Source: Stenotrophomonas rhizophila (GTDB lineage Bacteria; Pseudomonadota; Gammaproteobacteria; Xanthomonadales; Xanthomonadaceae). Taken from it: a stretch of 64,000 nucleotides of DNA. The stretch is taken from the NCBI RefSeq assembly GCF_007667275.1, contig NZ_VDQT01000004.1, positions 372,001 to 436,000 of the forward strand, given 5' to 3'. Shown here piece by piece: positions 43,929 to 52,678 of the stretch (its first letter is position 1; each line of letters starts with the position of its first letter). The notes under the pieces are model-generated. The model worked only from the letters and a program-made list of their open reading frames with translations. It had not been told where the DNA came from and did no database searches. A program made the translations under genes and the position numbers.

Positions 43929-44831
43929 ATGGCCGCTACCCCCGCAACCCCGCAGGCCGCCCCCCGCAGCGGCCTGGTCGTCCTGGCCCTGCTGCTGGTG
44001 TACGTGGTGTGGGGGTCCACCTACCTAGGTATCCGCTTCGCCCTGGAGGGCGGTGCGCTGCCGTTGACGACCGTCTCCGGGGCCCGGTTCATCGTGGCCG
44101 GCAGCCTGATGTACGCCGTGCTGCGCTGGCGGGGCATGCCCGCGCCCACCGGCCACCAGTGGCGCAACCTGGGCATCATGGGCCTGACCATGCTGGTGCT
44201 GGGCAACGGCATGGTGGTGCTGGCCGAGCGCACTGTGTCCTCCGGCCTGGCGGCCACGGCGGTGGCCTCGGTGCCGCTGTGGATGGCCCTGTTCGGCGCC
44301 ATGCGCGGCCAGCACGCCACCCGCGGTGAATGGCTGGGCATCGCCATCGGCTTCCTGGGCGTGGTCTGGCTCAACGCCGGCAGCAGCCTGACCGCGTCTC
44401 CGCAGGGCTTGATACTGCTGCTGATCGCGCCGATCGGCTGGGCCTTCGGCTCGGTCTGGGCGCGCGGCCTGGACCTGCCCAGCCCGTTCATGACCGCCGC
44501 CGGGCAGATGCTGTGCGGCGGGGTGATGCTGGTCGCACTCGGCCTTGCCACCGGCGAGCGGCCGACCAGCTGGCCCAGCATGGATGGCCTGCTGGCGGTG
44601 GCCTACCTGTGCGTGTTCGGCTCGATCGTGGCCTTCACCGCCTACGTGTGGCTGCTGCAGAACGTGCGCCCGGCGCTGGCCGCCAGCTACGCCTACGTCA
44701 ATCCGGTGATCGCGGTGCTGCTGGGTGCGCTGATCGGGCATGAGCACTTCGGCCCGCGCGACCTGCTGGCCATGGGCGTGATCCTGGCCGGCGTGCTGGT
44801 GCTCACCCTGGCCCGGACCCGCGACAAGTGA
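43929..44831 (+). CDS. DMT-superfamily (EamA) transporter, YedA-like
   Basis: 300 residues from ATG 43929, the start just before the first helix. Ten hydrophobic helices in two EamA repeats are visible, starting with VVWGSTYLGIRFALEGG, the YedA/RhtA-type opening. Members export amino acids and other metabolites. Its stop overlaps the GTG of rarD, so the two EamA genes are coupled. Confidence 0.88.
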   Translation: MAATPATPQAAPRSGLVVLALLLVYVVWGSTYLGIRFALEGGALPLTTVSGARFIVAGSLMYAVLRWRGMPAPTGHQWRNLGIMGLTMLVLGNGMVVLAERTVSSGLAATAVASVPLWMALFGAMRGQHATRGEWLGIAIGFLGVVWLNAGSSLTASPQGLILLLIAPIGWAFGSVWARGLDLPSPFMTAAGQMLCGGVMLVALGLATGERPTSWPSMDGLLAVAYLCVFGSIVAFTAYVWLLQNVRPALAASYAYVNPVIAVLLGALIGHEHFGPRDLLAMGVILAGVLVLTLARTRDK

Positions 44832-45739
44832 GCACGCCCGAACGCACCCCGTTGCAGGAACAGCGCCGTGGCCTGGCCATCACCGCGTTCACCTTCACCC
44901 TGTGGGGGCTGGTGCCGGTGTACTGGCACCTGCTCAAGGCGGTCCCGTCGCAGCAGATCATCGCCCACCGCATCATCTGGAGCACCGTGCTGGTGGTGGC
45001 CTGGCTGCTGCTCAGCCATGGCACCGGCTGGTGGAAGCAGATCGCCGCGCAGCCGCGCGCGCTGCCCACCCTGGCCCTGAGCAGCATGGCCATCGCCTTC
45101 AACTGGGGCCTGTACATCTGGGCGATCAACGCCGGGCACGTGATCGAAACCAGCCTGGGCTACTTCATCAACCCGCTGGTCAGCGTGGTGCTGGGCGTGG
45201 TGGTGCTCAAGGAGCGCCTGCGCGGCCTGCAGTGGCTGGCGGTGGCCTGCGCGGCGCTGGGCGTGGCCTGGCTCACCATTGACGCCGGCACCCCGCCGTG
45301 GATTGCGCTGGGGCTGGCCTGCTCGTTCGGGCTGTACGGCCTGCTGCGCAAGATGATCTCGGTGGACCCGGTGGCCGGGCTGGGCATCGAGAGCCTGTAC
45401 CTGTTCCTGCCCGCGATCGGCTTCGCGCTGTGGAGCGAGGCCGGCCACGGCGGCGGTTTCTTCGGCGGCTGGGGCTGGCGCAACGACCTGCTGCTGATCC
45501 TGGGCGGCGCGGTAACCGCCCTGCCATTGATCGGCTTTGCCTATGGCGTGAAGCGCATCCCGCTGTCGCTGGTGGGCATCCTGCAGTACATCGCCCCCAG
45601 TCTGGGCCTGCTGCTGGGCGTGTTCTTCTTCCGCGAACCGTTCGACAGCGCCAAGGCACTGGGCTTCGCCGCCATCTGGACCGGCCTGCTGCTGTTCATC
45701 GGCGACAGCCTGTGGCGCTCGCGGGGAACAACCCGGTAG
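44828..45739 (+). CDS. rarD: RarD-type EamA permease
   Basis: 303 residues from GTG 44828. LWGLVPVYWHLLKAVPSQQI, NWGLYIWAINAGHVIETSLG and YIAPSLGLLLGVFFF are RarD signatures. The family comprises ten-helix permeases whose substrates are largely unknown. The stop codon TAG is the TAG of a SMAG element beginning at 45736. Confidence 0.92.
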   Translation: MSTPERTPLQEQRRGLAITAFTFTLWGLVPVYWHLLKAVPSQQIIAHRIIWSTVLVVAWLLLSHGTGWWKQIAAQPRALPTLALSSMAIAFNWGLYIWAINAGHVIETSLGYFINPLVSVVLGVVVLKERLRGLQWLAVACAALGVAWLTIDAGTPPWIALGLACSFGLYGLLRKMISVDPVAGLGIESLYLFLPAIGFALWSEAGHGGGFFGGWGWRNDLLLILGGAVTALPLIGFAYGVKRIPLSLVGILQYIAPSLGLLLGVFFFREPFDSAKALGFAAIWTGLLLFIGDSLWRSRGTTR

Positions 45740-45760
45740 AGCCACGCCTTGCGTGGCTGC
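45736..45760 (+). repeat. SMAG/REP palindrome supplying the rarD stop codon
   Basis: GTAG-A-GCCACGC-CTT-GCGTGGC; the TAG at 45737-45739 ends rarD. Confidence 0.87.
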
Positions 45761-45891
45761 ACTACCCCGCGTGAATCCTGATCCTTCAGCCATGCACTGC
45801 GTGGCCCTGCCAGTTTCCGATTTTGTTCAAGGTCTTGCGCAACCCGCCCGCATAGCATCGCGCGCACCAGCCAATGAAGAATCAGAGGTGC

Positions 45892-46344
45892 ATGATGCTG
45901 AAGCTGTCTGCGCGTTACATCTGTCCGCTCATCCTGATGATGACGCCGTCACTCCCCGCCTGGGCGCTGTGCTGCCCGGGCGATATCAAAGAACCTATGT
46001 CCGCCGGTAGCGGAATTGGCCAGGTTCAACCGCCAGAAACGGATGTGAGTCTTGATCGGCAGTGGGCCGTTCATACCTTCGAACGCGATGGAGTCGGCTA
46101 CCTGCAGGTCAGTGAAAAGTCAGGGGACGTGCAGTTCATCATCGGGAAATCGGGAAGCTTCTACTGGGTGCTGCCCGCAGGGCCGAACGATACCAGCATC
46201 ACCCTGCCTTCCGACCATGGCCAAACGGCCCCGATACATGCTCGGGAGGTGTACAGGCATCCAGAATTCAGACTGCTTGTGAGTGGCTGGGGTCGCACGG
46301 CTACCTGGTGGGTGGAAGACGCGTCCCAACAGCTAGCACATTGA
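45892..46344 (+). CDS. Orphan secreted protein
   Basis: About 150 residues. ATG 45892 or 45895 follows AGAGGTG. A signal peptide (LILMMTPSLPAWA) leads to a mature domain with CCPG at its start and ERDGVGYLQVSEKSGDVQFI and RLLVSGWGRTATWW further on. I do not recognise the family. Its end overlaps the end of the convergent MASE1 gene by 12 bases. Confidence 0.68.
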   Translation: MMLKLSARYICPLILMMTPSLPAWALCCPGDIKEPMSAGSGIGQVQPPETDVSLDRQWAVHTFERDGVGYLQVSEKSGDVQFIIGKSGSFYWVLPAGPNDTSITLPSDHGQTAPIHAREVYRHPEFRLLVSGWGRTATWWVEDASQQLAH

Positions 46345-47862
46345 AGGGTCAGCGAACGACATCCGGATACGGTTAGGGAAGCACTGGACGGTTCCGCCGT
46401 AGACTTGGGTACGCCCACTCAACCGACCAATGGCCATGGTGACAGTAGCCCTGGAAAGCCTGTGCCGAACATCTGCCGTGCCGATGGTCACCACGACGCC
46501 ATGGGTGGTTCCATGGCGGCCGCACCTGGCGCGTATCCTCAGCTTTCCTCTTTCATGTTCCATAAGGAGGGAAACTGCCTCCGTCATTGCTCTATAAACG
46601 TTGAGCTGCAGGTCCAAGTCCAATCGGCAAGGGTCGCCCGACAAATGAAGTCTCTCCACTCTGGCCGTCTCCTCCCACGCATCGCAGAGTCCTCCAACTT
46701 GAAGCGCAAGATAGAGGCCGACATGTTCCATGCTGCTTGGATAAACCATGCTGGTCTGCGCCCGAAATTTACTTGAATGAACGGTCGCAACATGTAGAAG
46801 GCCTGATGCCATGTCGTGATATCCACGAACCTTCAGCCACTCGATGGTTTCGCTGAGAGCTGACTCAAGCCCGTCCCCAATCTTCCTAAGGTCCATCGCC
46901 CGATTGCGGAGCTCGCGTTCAACAACACTATGTGACGTGCGCGCATTCGAGATAACTTGCCGACTGGCGCTTGCATGGAAAGTGCATTGATGGAAGAAGT
47001 GCGTGATCCTCGAGCCAAGGGCAAGCAACGCTGTGCCTGACAAAGCTGCAACCAGCTGTATGTTGAAGGACTCCAGATCGAACGAATAAGGAAGGCCGGT
47101 AACCGGGGTGCCTATTCGGACGAAAAGATTCATCAAAGGCATTCCGATGGCTGCTCCCAACCAGCCTTGAAGACAAGTGAGTGCGATGACAGGCGCCGCC
47201 ATCAGAAGTTGAGCAGTGGTTCTTTCGACCGAAGTGTGGGGCAGGAGGATCGAGACGAAGCCCAACGCCAACAGTGTGAGCAGGACGTACGCGGTACGTG
47301 AGTTTAGAAAGGAAAGCCAGTCTATCTCCAGTCGCTGCTTCCACAGCACCGCCAGTGGCACAACCGTCAGGATGGCAACGTAATCGCCAAGTACGCTTCT
47401 GAATGAAATAGCTACGATCCCGCCAGGCGGCGGCACAGGCCAGAAGAGATGGGCAATGAGAACCGTACCTGTCCCGATCAAAACTGCTGCAGCAGACGCG
47501 ACTGACAGCAGCCATGTGTCCTTCTTTCGGGCGATCTGCCGCCGATGCAGGTAAACGACGCCGGCCGCAGTTGGAAACTGGAACGCCGAGGAGATCAGAA
47601 CCCAAGACAGCCCGTAGTTTTCGATAAGGGGAAATCTCAGGTGACCGTAGTAGATGTACTCGCCCAGCAACAGGTACGGCCAAAAACGTACCGGCCAAAG
47701 GAGCAGGGATGCAATCCGCACCCCTGCAGGCAAGAAGAACTGATCCAATGAAACCTGTCGCGTCGCCCAGCACGTTACGGCGTACAGCGCAGCAATAAGC
47801 AGCCCTTCGCCAAGCGTTCGTGCACCTGATCCAAACCCGCCTGCAACCTTTTGTACCGACAT
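46333..47862 (-). CDS. MASE1-domain membrane sensor with degenerate kinase region
   Basis: 509 residues from ATG 47862, which has AAGGAGG upstream. About eight membrane helices in the first 300 residues (DQFFLPAGVRIASLLLWPVR, YLLLGEYIYYG) match the MASE1 sensor. The C-terminal half looks like a histidine-kinase core without a clear H-box; GVVVTIGTADVRHR sits where the ATP-lid would be and lacks the DxGxG form. No response regulator is adjacent. Base composition here is visibly lower in GC than both flanks, and codon choice is less GC-biased, suggesting transfer. Confidence 0.78.
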   Translation of the reverse strand: MSVQKVAGGFGSGARTLGEGLLIAALYAVTCWATRQVSLDQFFLPAGVRIASLLLWPVRFWPYLLLGEYIYYGHLRFPLIENYGLSWVLISSAFQFPTAAGVVYLHRRQIARKKDTWLLSVASAAAVLIGTGTVLIAHLFWPVPPPGGIVAISFRSVLGDYVAILTVVPLAVLWKQRLEIDWLSFLNSRTAYVLLTLLALGFVSILLPHTSVERTTAQLLMAAPVIALTCLQGWLGAAIGMPLMNLFVRIGTPVTGLPYSFDLESFNIQLVAALSGTALLALGSRITHFFHQCTFHASASRQVISNARTSHSVVERELRNRAMDLRKIGDGLESALSETIEWLKVRGYHDMASGLLHVATVHSSKFRAQTSMVYPSSMEHVGLYLALQVGGLCDAWEETARVERLHLSGDPCRLDLDLQLNVYRAMTEAVSLLMEHERGKLRIRARCGRHGTTHGVVVTIGTADVRHRLSRATVTMAIGRLSGRTQVYGGTVQCFPNRIRMSFADPSMC

Positions 47863-48254
47863 CCATACCCTCCTTAGGTGGGTCGATGTCGCAAGTCGCC
47901 CGCGACGCACGCCCTTTCCGAGGGCGCGAAAATAGCGATGAGGTACGGCTGTAGCAATGAATATTCAGACTTTTCAGACAAAGACGAAACCGGTTGTCTG
48001 CTTCCGTTGAACTGCATCACACCGTGGGCATGATCTACGTTCCAGAATATGGCGTTAAAAACAGCCGTAGAGATGACGTATTGCGCACGCCGGTCATGGA
48101 ATGCCCGTGGAACCCTCTCGAATGATGCATCCACCGCGTCGCCTTCCACCCGATTCCAACAGGCACCCCTTCAGCCCACATCTGGATCGGCCCGCTGATT
48201 TTGATCCGTGACAGCCCATGGCGGTCGCGGATACCCGGACGGCTCTGACATCCC
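47863..48254. other. Gene-free AT-richer spacer
   Basis: From 47863 to 48480 I see no supportable gene. The first 390 bases share the lower GC of the MASE1 gene. Open frames across it lack start sites and family resemblance. The second part holds a SMAG pair and the leader of the next gene. Confidence 0.5.
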
Positions 48255-48344
48255 GCAGCCACGCAGGGCGTGGCTCTACGCAGCTTGCGACCGACCTGGA
48301 TTGGCGCCGCGCCCCGGACGTAGAGCCACGCCCTGCGTGGCTGC
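48255..48344. repeat. Facing pair of SMAG/REP palindromes
   Basis: A minus element (48255-48279) and a plus element (48320-48344), both with GCCACGC/GCGTGGC arms, face each other across 40 bases. Confidence 0.88.
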
Positions 48345-48480
48345 GCGGCATCCCACCATCCACGCATCATCCCGAATGATGCAATTCCCACACGCGCTTT
48401 CGCCCAGTTCCGATGTCTTTGCCTGGCGCAGGCTGCTCCACTCGATTGGCCCGCGCGTGCGGGTCTTGAGGGAGCACGAA

Positions 48481-49359
48481 ATGAAGAACTTGGCGTGGTT
48501 GCTGCTGGCGGCGCTGCCGCTGCAGGGCATGGCGCAGGAGCGGATGGCAGATCCCATCGCGCGGCCCTGCTACTACTGTACCAACGACGAGATGTCCGAG
48601 CGTGCGAGGTCGCTGGGGGTGGGCGAACATTATGTTTACAACAGCGCAAGCCAGACCAATATCCAGGGCTTCAACGTAACCAATGTGGGCGGGGAGCTGG
48701 TGGCCACGCATTTCGTACCGCCGGCCTGGATTCGTACCCAGTACAACGCGATGATGAAGCTCTACCAGTCGTCCAGCGGCCGATTTGTCGACCAGTGGGG
48801 TACGGTGAACCTGCAGCCGCCGGGATCCCCGCATGTCTTCATGGAACAGATCCAGCGCGATACGGTGCTGTGGGGACACCACGTCAGCGACCTCTACCCC
48901 CGCCACCTGGAAGCGAGGGAAACCGTTCGCCGCATGCTGACGCGCGCACCGCGCTTCGACTTCCTGAAGGCAGACACCGAGCATGGCCGCATCCTGCGCT
49001 TCGAGTCGCAGCTGCAGGGTGGGTCACCGTTGATCTCACGGCTCAACATCCTCTTTTTCCTGGGGTGGGTCGAGTCATTCTTCGATTACGACACCCGACA
49101 GTGGGTGTACCTGCAGTCGAGTGATGGCCGTAACCTCATCCAGGAATCAGCGGATGATTTCGTGCGCCCGGACGGCAGCCCGCGTCGCCTGACCAATGAC
49201 CGGGAATTCGATCCCTACTTCAGGCAGCGCGCCGTCTGGGCGGGCGTGGACGTGGTCGGGACACTGCCAGATCGATATCGGGATGCAACCTACCTGTGCA
49301 GTCGCACGGCAGGGAAAATCCAGTGCCTGCTTCAATCCGTGACCGTGCCCCCGGTGTGA
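48481..49359 (+). CDS. Orphan secreted protein with CYYC motif
   Basis: 292 residues from ATG 48481, where a signal peptide (LAWLLLAALPLQGMAQ) starts. The mature N-terminus has a CYYC pair (RPCYYCTNDEMSERA); two more cysteines lie near the C-terminus (YLCSRTAGKIQC), so two disulfides are possible. I recognise no enzymatic motif. It ends 15 bases before the convergent ABC permease gene. Confidence 0.72.
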   Translation: MKNLAWLLLAALPLQGMAQERMADPIARPCYYCTNDEMSERARSLGVGEHYVYNSASQTNIQGFNVTNVGGELVATHFVPPAWIRTQYNAMMKLYQSSSGRFVDQWGTVNLQPPGSPHVFMEQIQRDTVLWGHHVSDLYPRHLEARETVRRMLTRAPRFDFLKADTEHGRILRFESQLQGGSPLISRLNILFFLGWVESFFDYDTRQWVYLQSSDGRNLIQESADDFVRPDGSPRRLTNDREFDPYFRQRAVWAGVDVVGTLPDRYRDATYLCSRTAGKIQCLLQSVTVPPV

Positions 49360-49374
49360 TGACATCGCCCTGCA

Positions 49375-50685
49375 TCAGGTCTCCCGCAGGGCAGTGGTGA
49401 TCGGCAGGCGCGCTGCGCGCAGGGCGGGGAACAACCCGCCCACCAGCCCGATCCCCAGCGCCCACTTCAACCCGCTCCAGAGCAGCTCGGGCGACACCTT
49501 GAACTGGAACACCACCTGGCTGAAGTTGCTGCCGATGGTGGAGACGCTGTAGCCATTGAAGATGGCCCAGGCCACCAGGCCGCCGAGCAGGCCGCCGATC
49601 AATGCCAGCAGCATGGTCTCGAGCATGATCGCGGTGACCACCGGCACGCCACGGAAGCCGATCGCGCGCATGGTGGCGATCTCGCGCGCACGGGTGGCAA
49701 CCGCCGCGTACATGGTGTTGAGCGCACCGAACACCGCGCCCACCGCCATGATCGCGCCGATCACCGTGCCCAGCACCTTGATCAGCGTGTTGAGCCCGCC
49801 GCCCTGCTTGGCGTAGTAGGCCTTGGTGGTTTCCACGTCCAGCTTCAGCCGCGGATCGGCGGCGACGCCGGCTTTGAACTGCTTGAAGCCGGCTTCGCCG
49901 TCGGTGCGCACGCTGATCGACTGCCAGGCGCTGCGCTGGTAGGTGTTGGCCAGGGTCTCGGCGTCGGTCCACAACTCCGAATCATGCGCGTCGCCGGAGT
50001 TGAACACACCCACCACGGTCCACTGCTGGTTGCCCAGGGTGAGCGTCTTGCCCACCTCCAGCCCACGGAACTGGCTCTGGGCCCCCTTGCCGACCACGAT
50101 CTCGCGCAGGCCCGGATTGAAGCGGCGGCCTTCGGTGATCTTCACCCTATCGTGCACTGCCCACGCCATCTCGCCCACGCCACGGAACTGCGCGTTGACG
50201 TCGGTACCGTCGCCCTTGGAGACCAGGTTCACCACCTGTGACAGCTCCGGCGAAATCATCGGCTTGCCCTGCGCGTCGCGGGCCACGCCCGGCAGCGTGG
50301 ACAGCAGCGGCACCTGGTCGCGGGTGATCACCGAATTGGTCTCGGCCTGCGAGCCGCCGCGCAGCACGATGGCCGTGGTGTCATCGCCGGTGCTGTTGAG
50401 CGTGGCCTGGAAGCCCTGGCCCATCGCCAGCATTGCTACCAGCACGCCGACCACGCCGGCAATGCCAACCACCACCACCGAGGACGCACCCCAGCGCTGC
50501 GGCAGGCTGGCCACGCCGATGCGGGTGGCGGCCAGCGCCAGCCGCCCGCTGCGGGTAAACAGCAGCCACAGCACCACGCCCACCACCACCGCCAGCACGC
50601 CCTGCCACGGCAGCGCGATCCACACCGCCAGCGCGACCGCCAGCAGCAGCACCGACAGCAGATTTCCCACCCATTGCTTCTTCAT
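49375..50685 (-). CDS. ABC transporter permease, MacB/FtsX type (distal)
   Basis: 436 residues from ATG 50685. Two N-terminal hydrophobic segments (about 9-50) and another near 75-95 precede a large periplasmic domain (about 100-290, with NSVITRDQVPLLSTLPGVAR) and the FtsX core of three helices (IGAIMAVGAVFGALNTMYAA, then EIATMRAIGFR). The EIATMRAIGF coupling helix is diagnostic of the MacB superfamily. Last gene of the operon adaptor-ATPase-permease-permease. Confidence 0.9.
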   Translation of the reverse strand: MKKQWVGNLLSVLLLAVALAVWIALPWQGVLAVVVGVVLWLLFTRSGRLALAATRIGVASLPQRWGASSVVVVGIAGVVGVLVAMLAMGQGFQATLNSTGDDTTAIVLRGGSQAETNSVITRDQVPLLSTLPGVARDAQGKPMISPELSQVVNLVSKGDGTDVNAQFRGVGEMAWAVHDRVKITEGRRFNPGLREIVVGKGAQSQFRGLEVGKTLTLGNQQWTVVGVFNSGDAHDSELWTDAETLANTYQRSAWQSISVRTDGEAGFKQFKAGVAADPRLKLDVETTKAYYAKQGGGLNTLIKVLGTVIGAIMAVGAVFGALNTMYAAVATRAREIATMRAIGFRGVPVVTAIMLETMLLALIGGLLGGLVAWAIFNGYSVSTIGSNFSQVVFQFKVSPELLWSGLKWALGIGLVGGLFPALRAARLPITTALRET

Positions 50686-50696
50686 GTCGGTTCTCC

Positions 50697-51854
50697 TCAG
50701 CGGCCCGCAAGGGCATCGACGATCTTCAACCGCTTGGCGCGCAGCGCCGGCAGCAGGCCCACCACCACCCCGATCAGCAGGATCAGTGCCACGCCCATTG
50801 CCCAAGTCGGGGTCGGGACATGCGGCGGCAGCAGCCCCTGCGTCTTCGGCGACAGCACCGGCAGGATGCTGGCGGCCAGGCCCATGCCGATCGCGCCGCC
50901 CAGCCCGATCAGTAGCACCGCCTCGATCATCACCAGCACCAGCACCGTGCTGTCCTTGAAGCCCAGCGTCTTCAGCGTGGCCAGTTCCGGAACGCGCTCG
51001 CGCACCGCCTGGGCCATGGTGTTGCCGGTCAGCAGCAGCAGGGTGAAGAACACCGCGCCCATGATCGAGGTGACGATCAGCCCGATGTCGGCGAACTGCT
51101 TGACGAAGGCCTGCTGGAACGCCGATTCGGTCTGGGTCTTGGTTTCATGGTCGGAGTTGGCCGAGATCGCATCGATGGCCTGGGCCACGCGCGAGGCATG
51201 GTCCGGGTTGTCCAGGGTCACGGTGAACCAGCTCACCTGGTTCTTGATGTAATCGTTGGACTCGTCGAAGTACTTCCAGTTCATCATCAGCTGCCGCTCT
51301 TCATTGGCGGCCAGCGTGCGGTCCTTGGAACGGAAGATGCCCACCAGCTGCAACGGCCAGTCGTTGCTGCCGCCGCGCGGGAAGATGGTGGCCTGCAGCG
51401 GGATGGTGTCGCCGATCTTCCAGCCGAACTCCTTTGCCAGGGTCTCGCCGACCACCGCGCCGGTGCGGGTGTCCTGGAACGCCTTGAGCTGCTCGGGCGG
51501 AAGCTGCAGTTCGCGGTAGACCTCGAAGTAGTTCGGCGCCACCGAGAAGTTGGCGAAGAAGTTCTTCGGGTCCTGGTAGATGCCGCCGAACCACATGCCC
51601 GAGGTGACGTCCTTGACCCCGGGAACCTGCCGTACCTGCGGTTCCAGGCGGATCGGCAGGGACTGGGTGATGGACAGGCGCGAGGCCACGATCAGCCGGT
51701 TGGCGCCTTCCACGCTGCCGCCGGAACTGAAGGCCACGCGCACCGAGTCGAGCATGCCAAACAGCAGGAACGCGGCCACCACTGAAAGCAGGGTCAGCAG
51801 GGTCCGCGTCTTGCTGCGGAACAGCTGCGCCCAGATGAGCGAGAAATACTTCAT
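50697..51854 (-). CDS. ABC transporter permease, MacB/FtsX type (proximal)
   Basis: 385 residues. The first helix (LLTLLSVVAAFLLFGMLDSV), a periplasmic domain and a C-terminal FtsX region with the coupling motif PELATLKTLGFKDS are all visible. It lies 14 bases after the ATPase and 11 before the second permease, so the complex is probably a heterodimer of the two. Confidence 0.9.
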   Translation of the reverse strand: MKYFSLIWAQLFRSKTRTLLTLLSVVAAFLLFGMLDSVRVAFSSGGSVEGANRLIVASRLSITQSLPIRLEPQVRQVPGVKDVTSGMWFGGIYQDPKNFFANFSVAPNYFEVYRELQLPPEQLKAFQDTRTGAVVGETLAKEFGWKIGDTIPLQATIFPRGGSNDWPLQLVGIFRSKDRTLAANEERQLMMNWKYFDESNDYIKNQVSWFTVTLDNPDHASRVAQAIDAISANSDHETKTQTESAFQQAFVKQFADIGLIVTSIMGAVFFTLLLLTGNTMAQAVRERVPELATLKTLGFKDSTVLVLVMIEAVLLIGLGGAIGMGLAASILPVLSPKTQGLLPPHVPTPTWAMGVALILLIGVVVGLLPALRAKRLKIVDALAGR

Positions 51855-51868
51855 CGCAGTGACCTCCG

Positions 51869-52558
51869 TCAGTGGGCCGCGGGTGCGGCAGCCAGCTCGC
51901 CCTTGTCCAGGTGCACCGTATGGGTGGCGTACTCGGCGGCCTTCGGGTCGTGGGTGACCATGATGATGGTCTTGCCGTGCTCGCGGTTGAGCTGCTGCAG
52001 CAGCAACAGGATCTCCTCGGCCGAAGCGCGGTCGAGGTCGCCGGTGGGCTCGTCGCAGATCAGGAAGGTCGGGTCGGAGACGATGGCGCGGGCGATCGCC
52101 ACGCGCTGCTGCTGGCCGCCGGACAGCTCATTGGGGCGGTGGCTGCGGCGGTCGGCCAGGCCGACCAGGGTCAACGCGATCTCGGCATTGCGCTTGCGCT
52201 GCGCCGCGCCCAGGTGGGTGAGCAGCAGCGGCAGTTCCACGTTCTTCTGCGCGGTGAGCATCGGCATCAGGTTGTAGAACTGGAACACGAAGCCCACGTG
52301 GTGGCTGCGCCAGGTGGAGAGCTGGCCGCCGGACATGCGGTCGATGCGCTCGCCCTCGATCTCGATCTCGCCACCGGTCGGGGTGTCCAAGCCGCCGATC
52401 AGGTTGAGCAGGGTGGTCTTGCCCGAGCCGGACGGGCCCATCAGCGCAACGAAGTCGCCCTTCTGGATGTCCAGGTCGATGCCGTGCAGCACCTGCACCT
52501 TCTCGGGACCGCGCTGGTAGGACTTGGTGATGTTGCGGAGCGAAACCAGGGTGGACAT
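51869..52558 (-). CDS. ABC transporter ATP-binding protein (LolD/MacB type)
   Basis: 229 residues from ATG 52558. Walker A GPSGSGKTTLLN, Q-loop VFQFYNLMP, signature LSGGQQQRVAIARA, Walker B LICDEPTGDLD and switch His in MVTHDPKAAEYA are complete. It belongs to the LolD/MacB group that works with FtsX-like permeases in mechanotransmission rather than transport across the bilayer. Confidence 0.95.
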   Translation of the reverse strand: MSTLVSLRNITKSYQRGPEKVQVLHGIDLDIQKGDFVALMGPSGSGKTTLLNLIGGLDTPTGGEIEIEGERIDRMSGGQLSTWRSHHVGFVFQFYNLMPMLTAQKNVELPLLLTHLGAAQRKRNAEIALTLVGLADRRSHRPNELSGGQQQRVAIARAIVSDPTFLICDEPTGDLDRASAEEILLLLQQLNREHGKTIIMVTHDPKAAEYATHTVHLDKGELAAAPAAH

Positions 52559-52678
52559 GGGTGGTTCTCCGTGAATCGTTGGAAGAAGAAACCATGCAGG
52601 CAGCCGCGCGCATGCGCGCCGGGCCGGCACGGGAATCGCACACCTTCGGTTCGCGACCGGGTCGCGCTACCGCCTTGC

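Noticed and set aside
47874..48149. 91-codon minus-strand frame between the MASE1 gene and the SMAG pair
   Set aside because: No convincing RBS, signal peptide or family resemblance, and it overlaps a repeat-bearing spacer.
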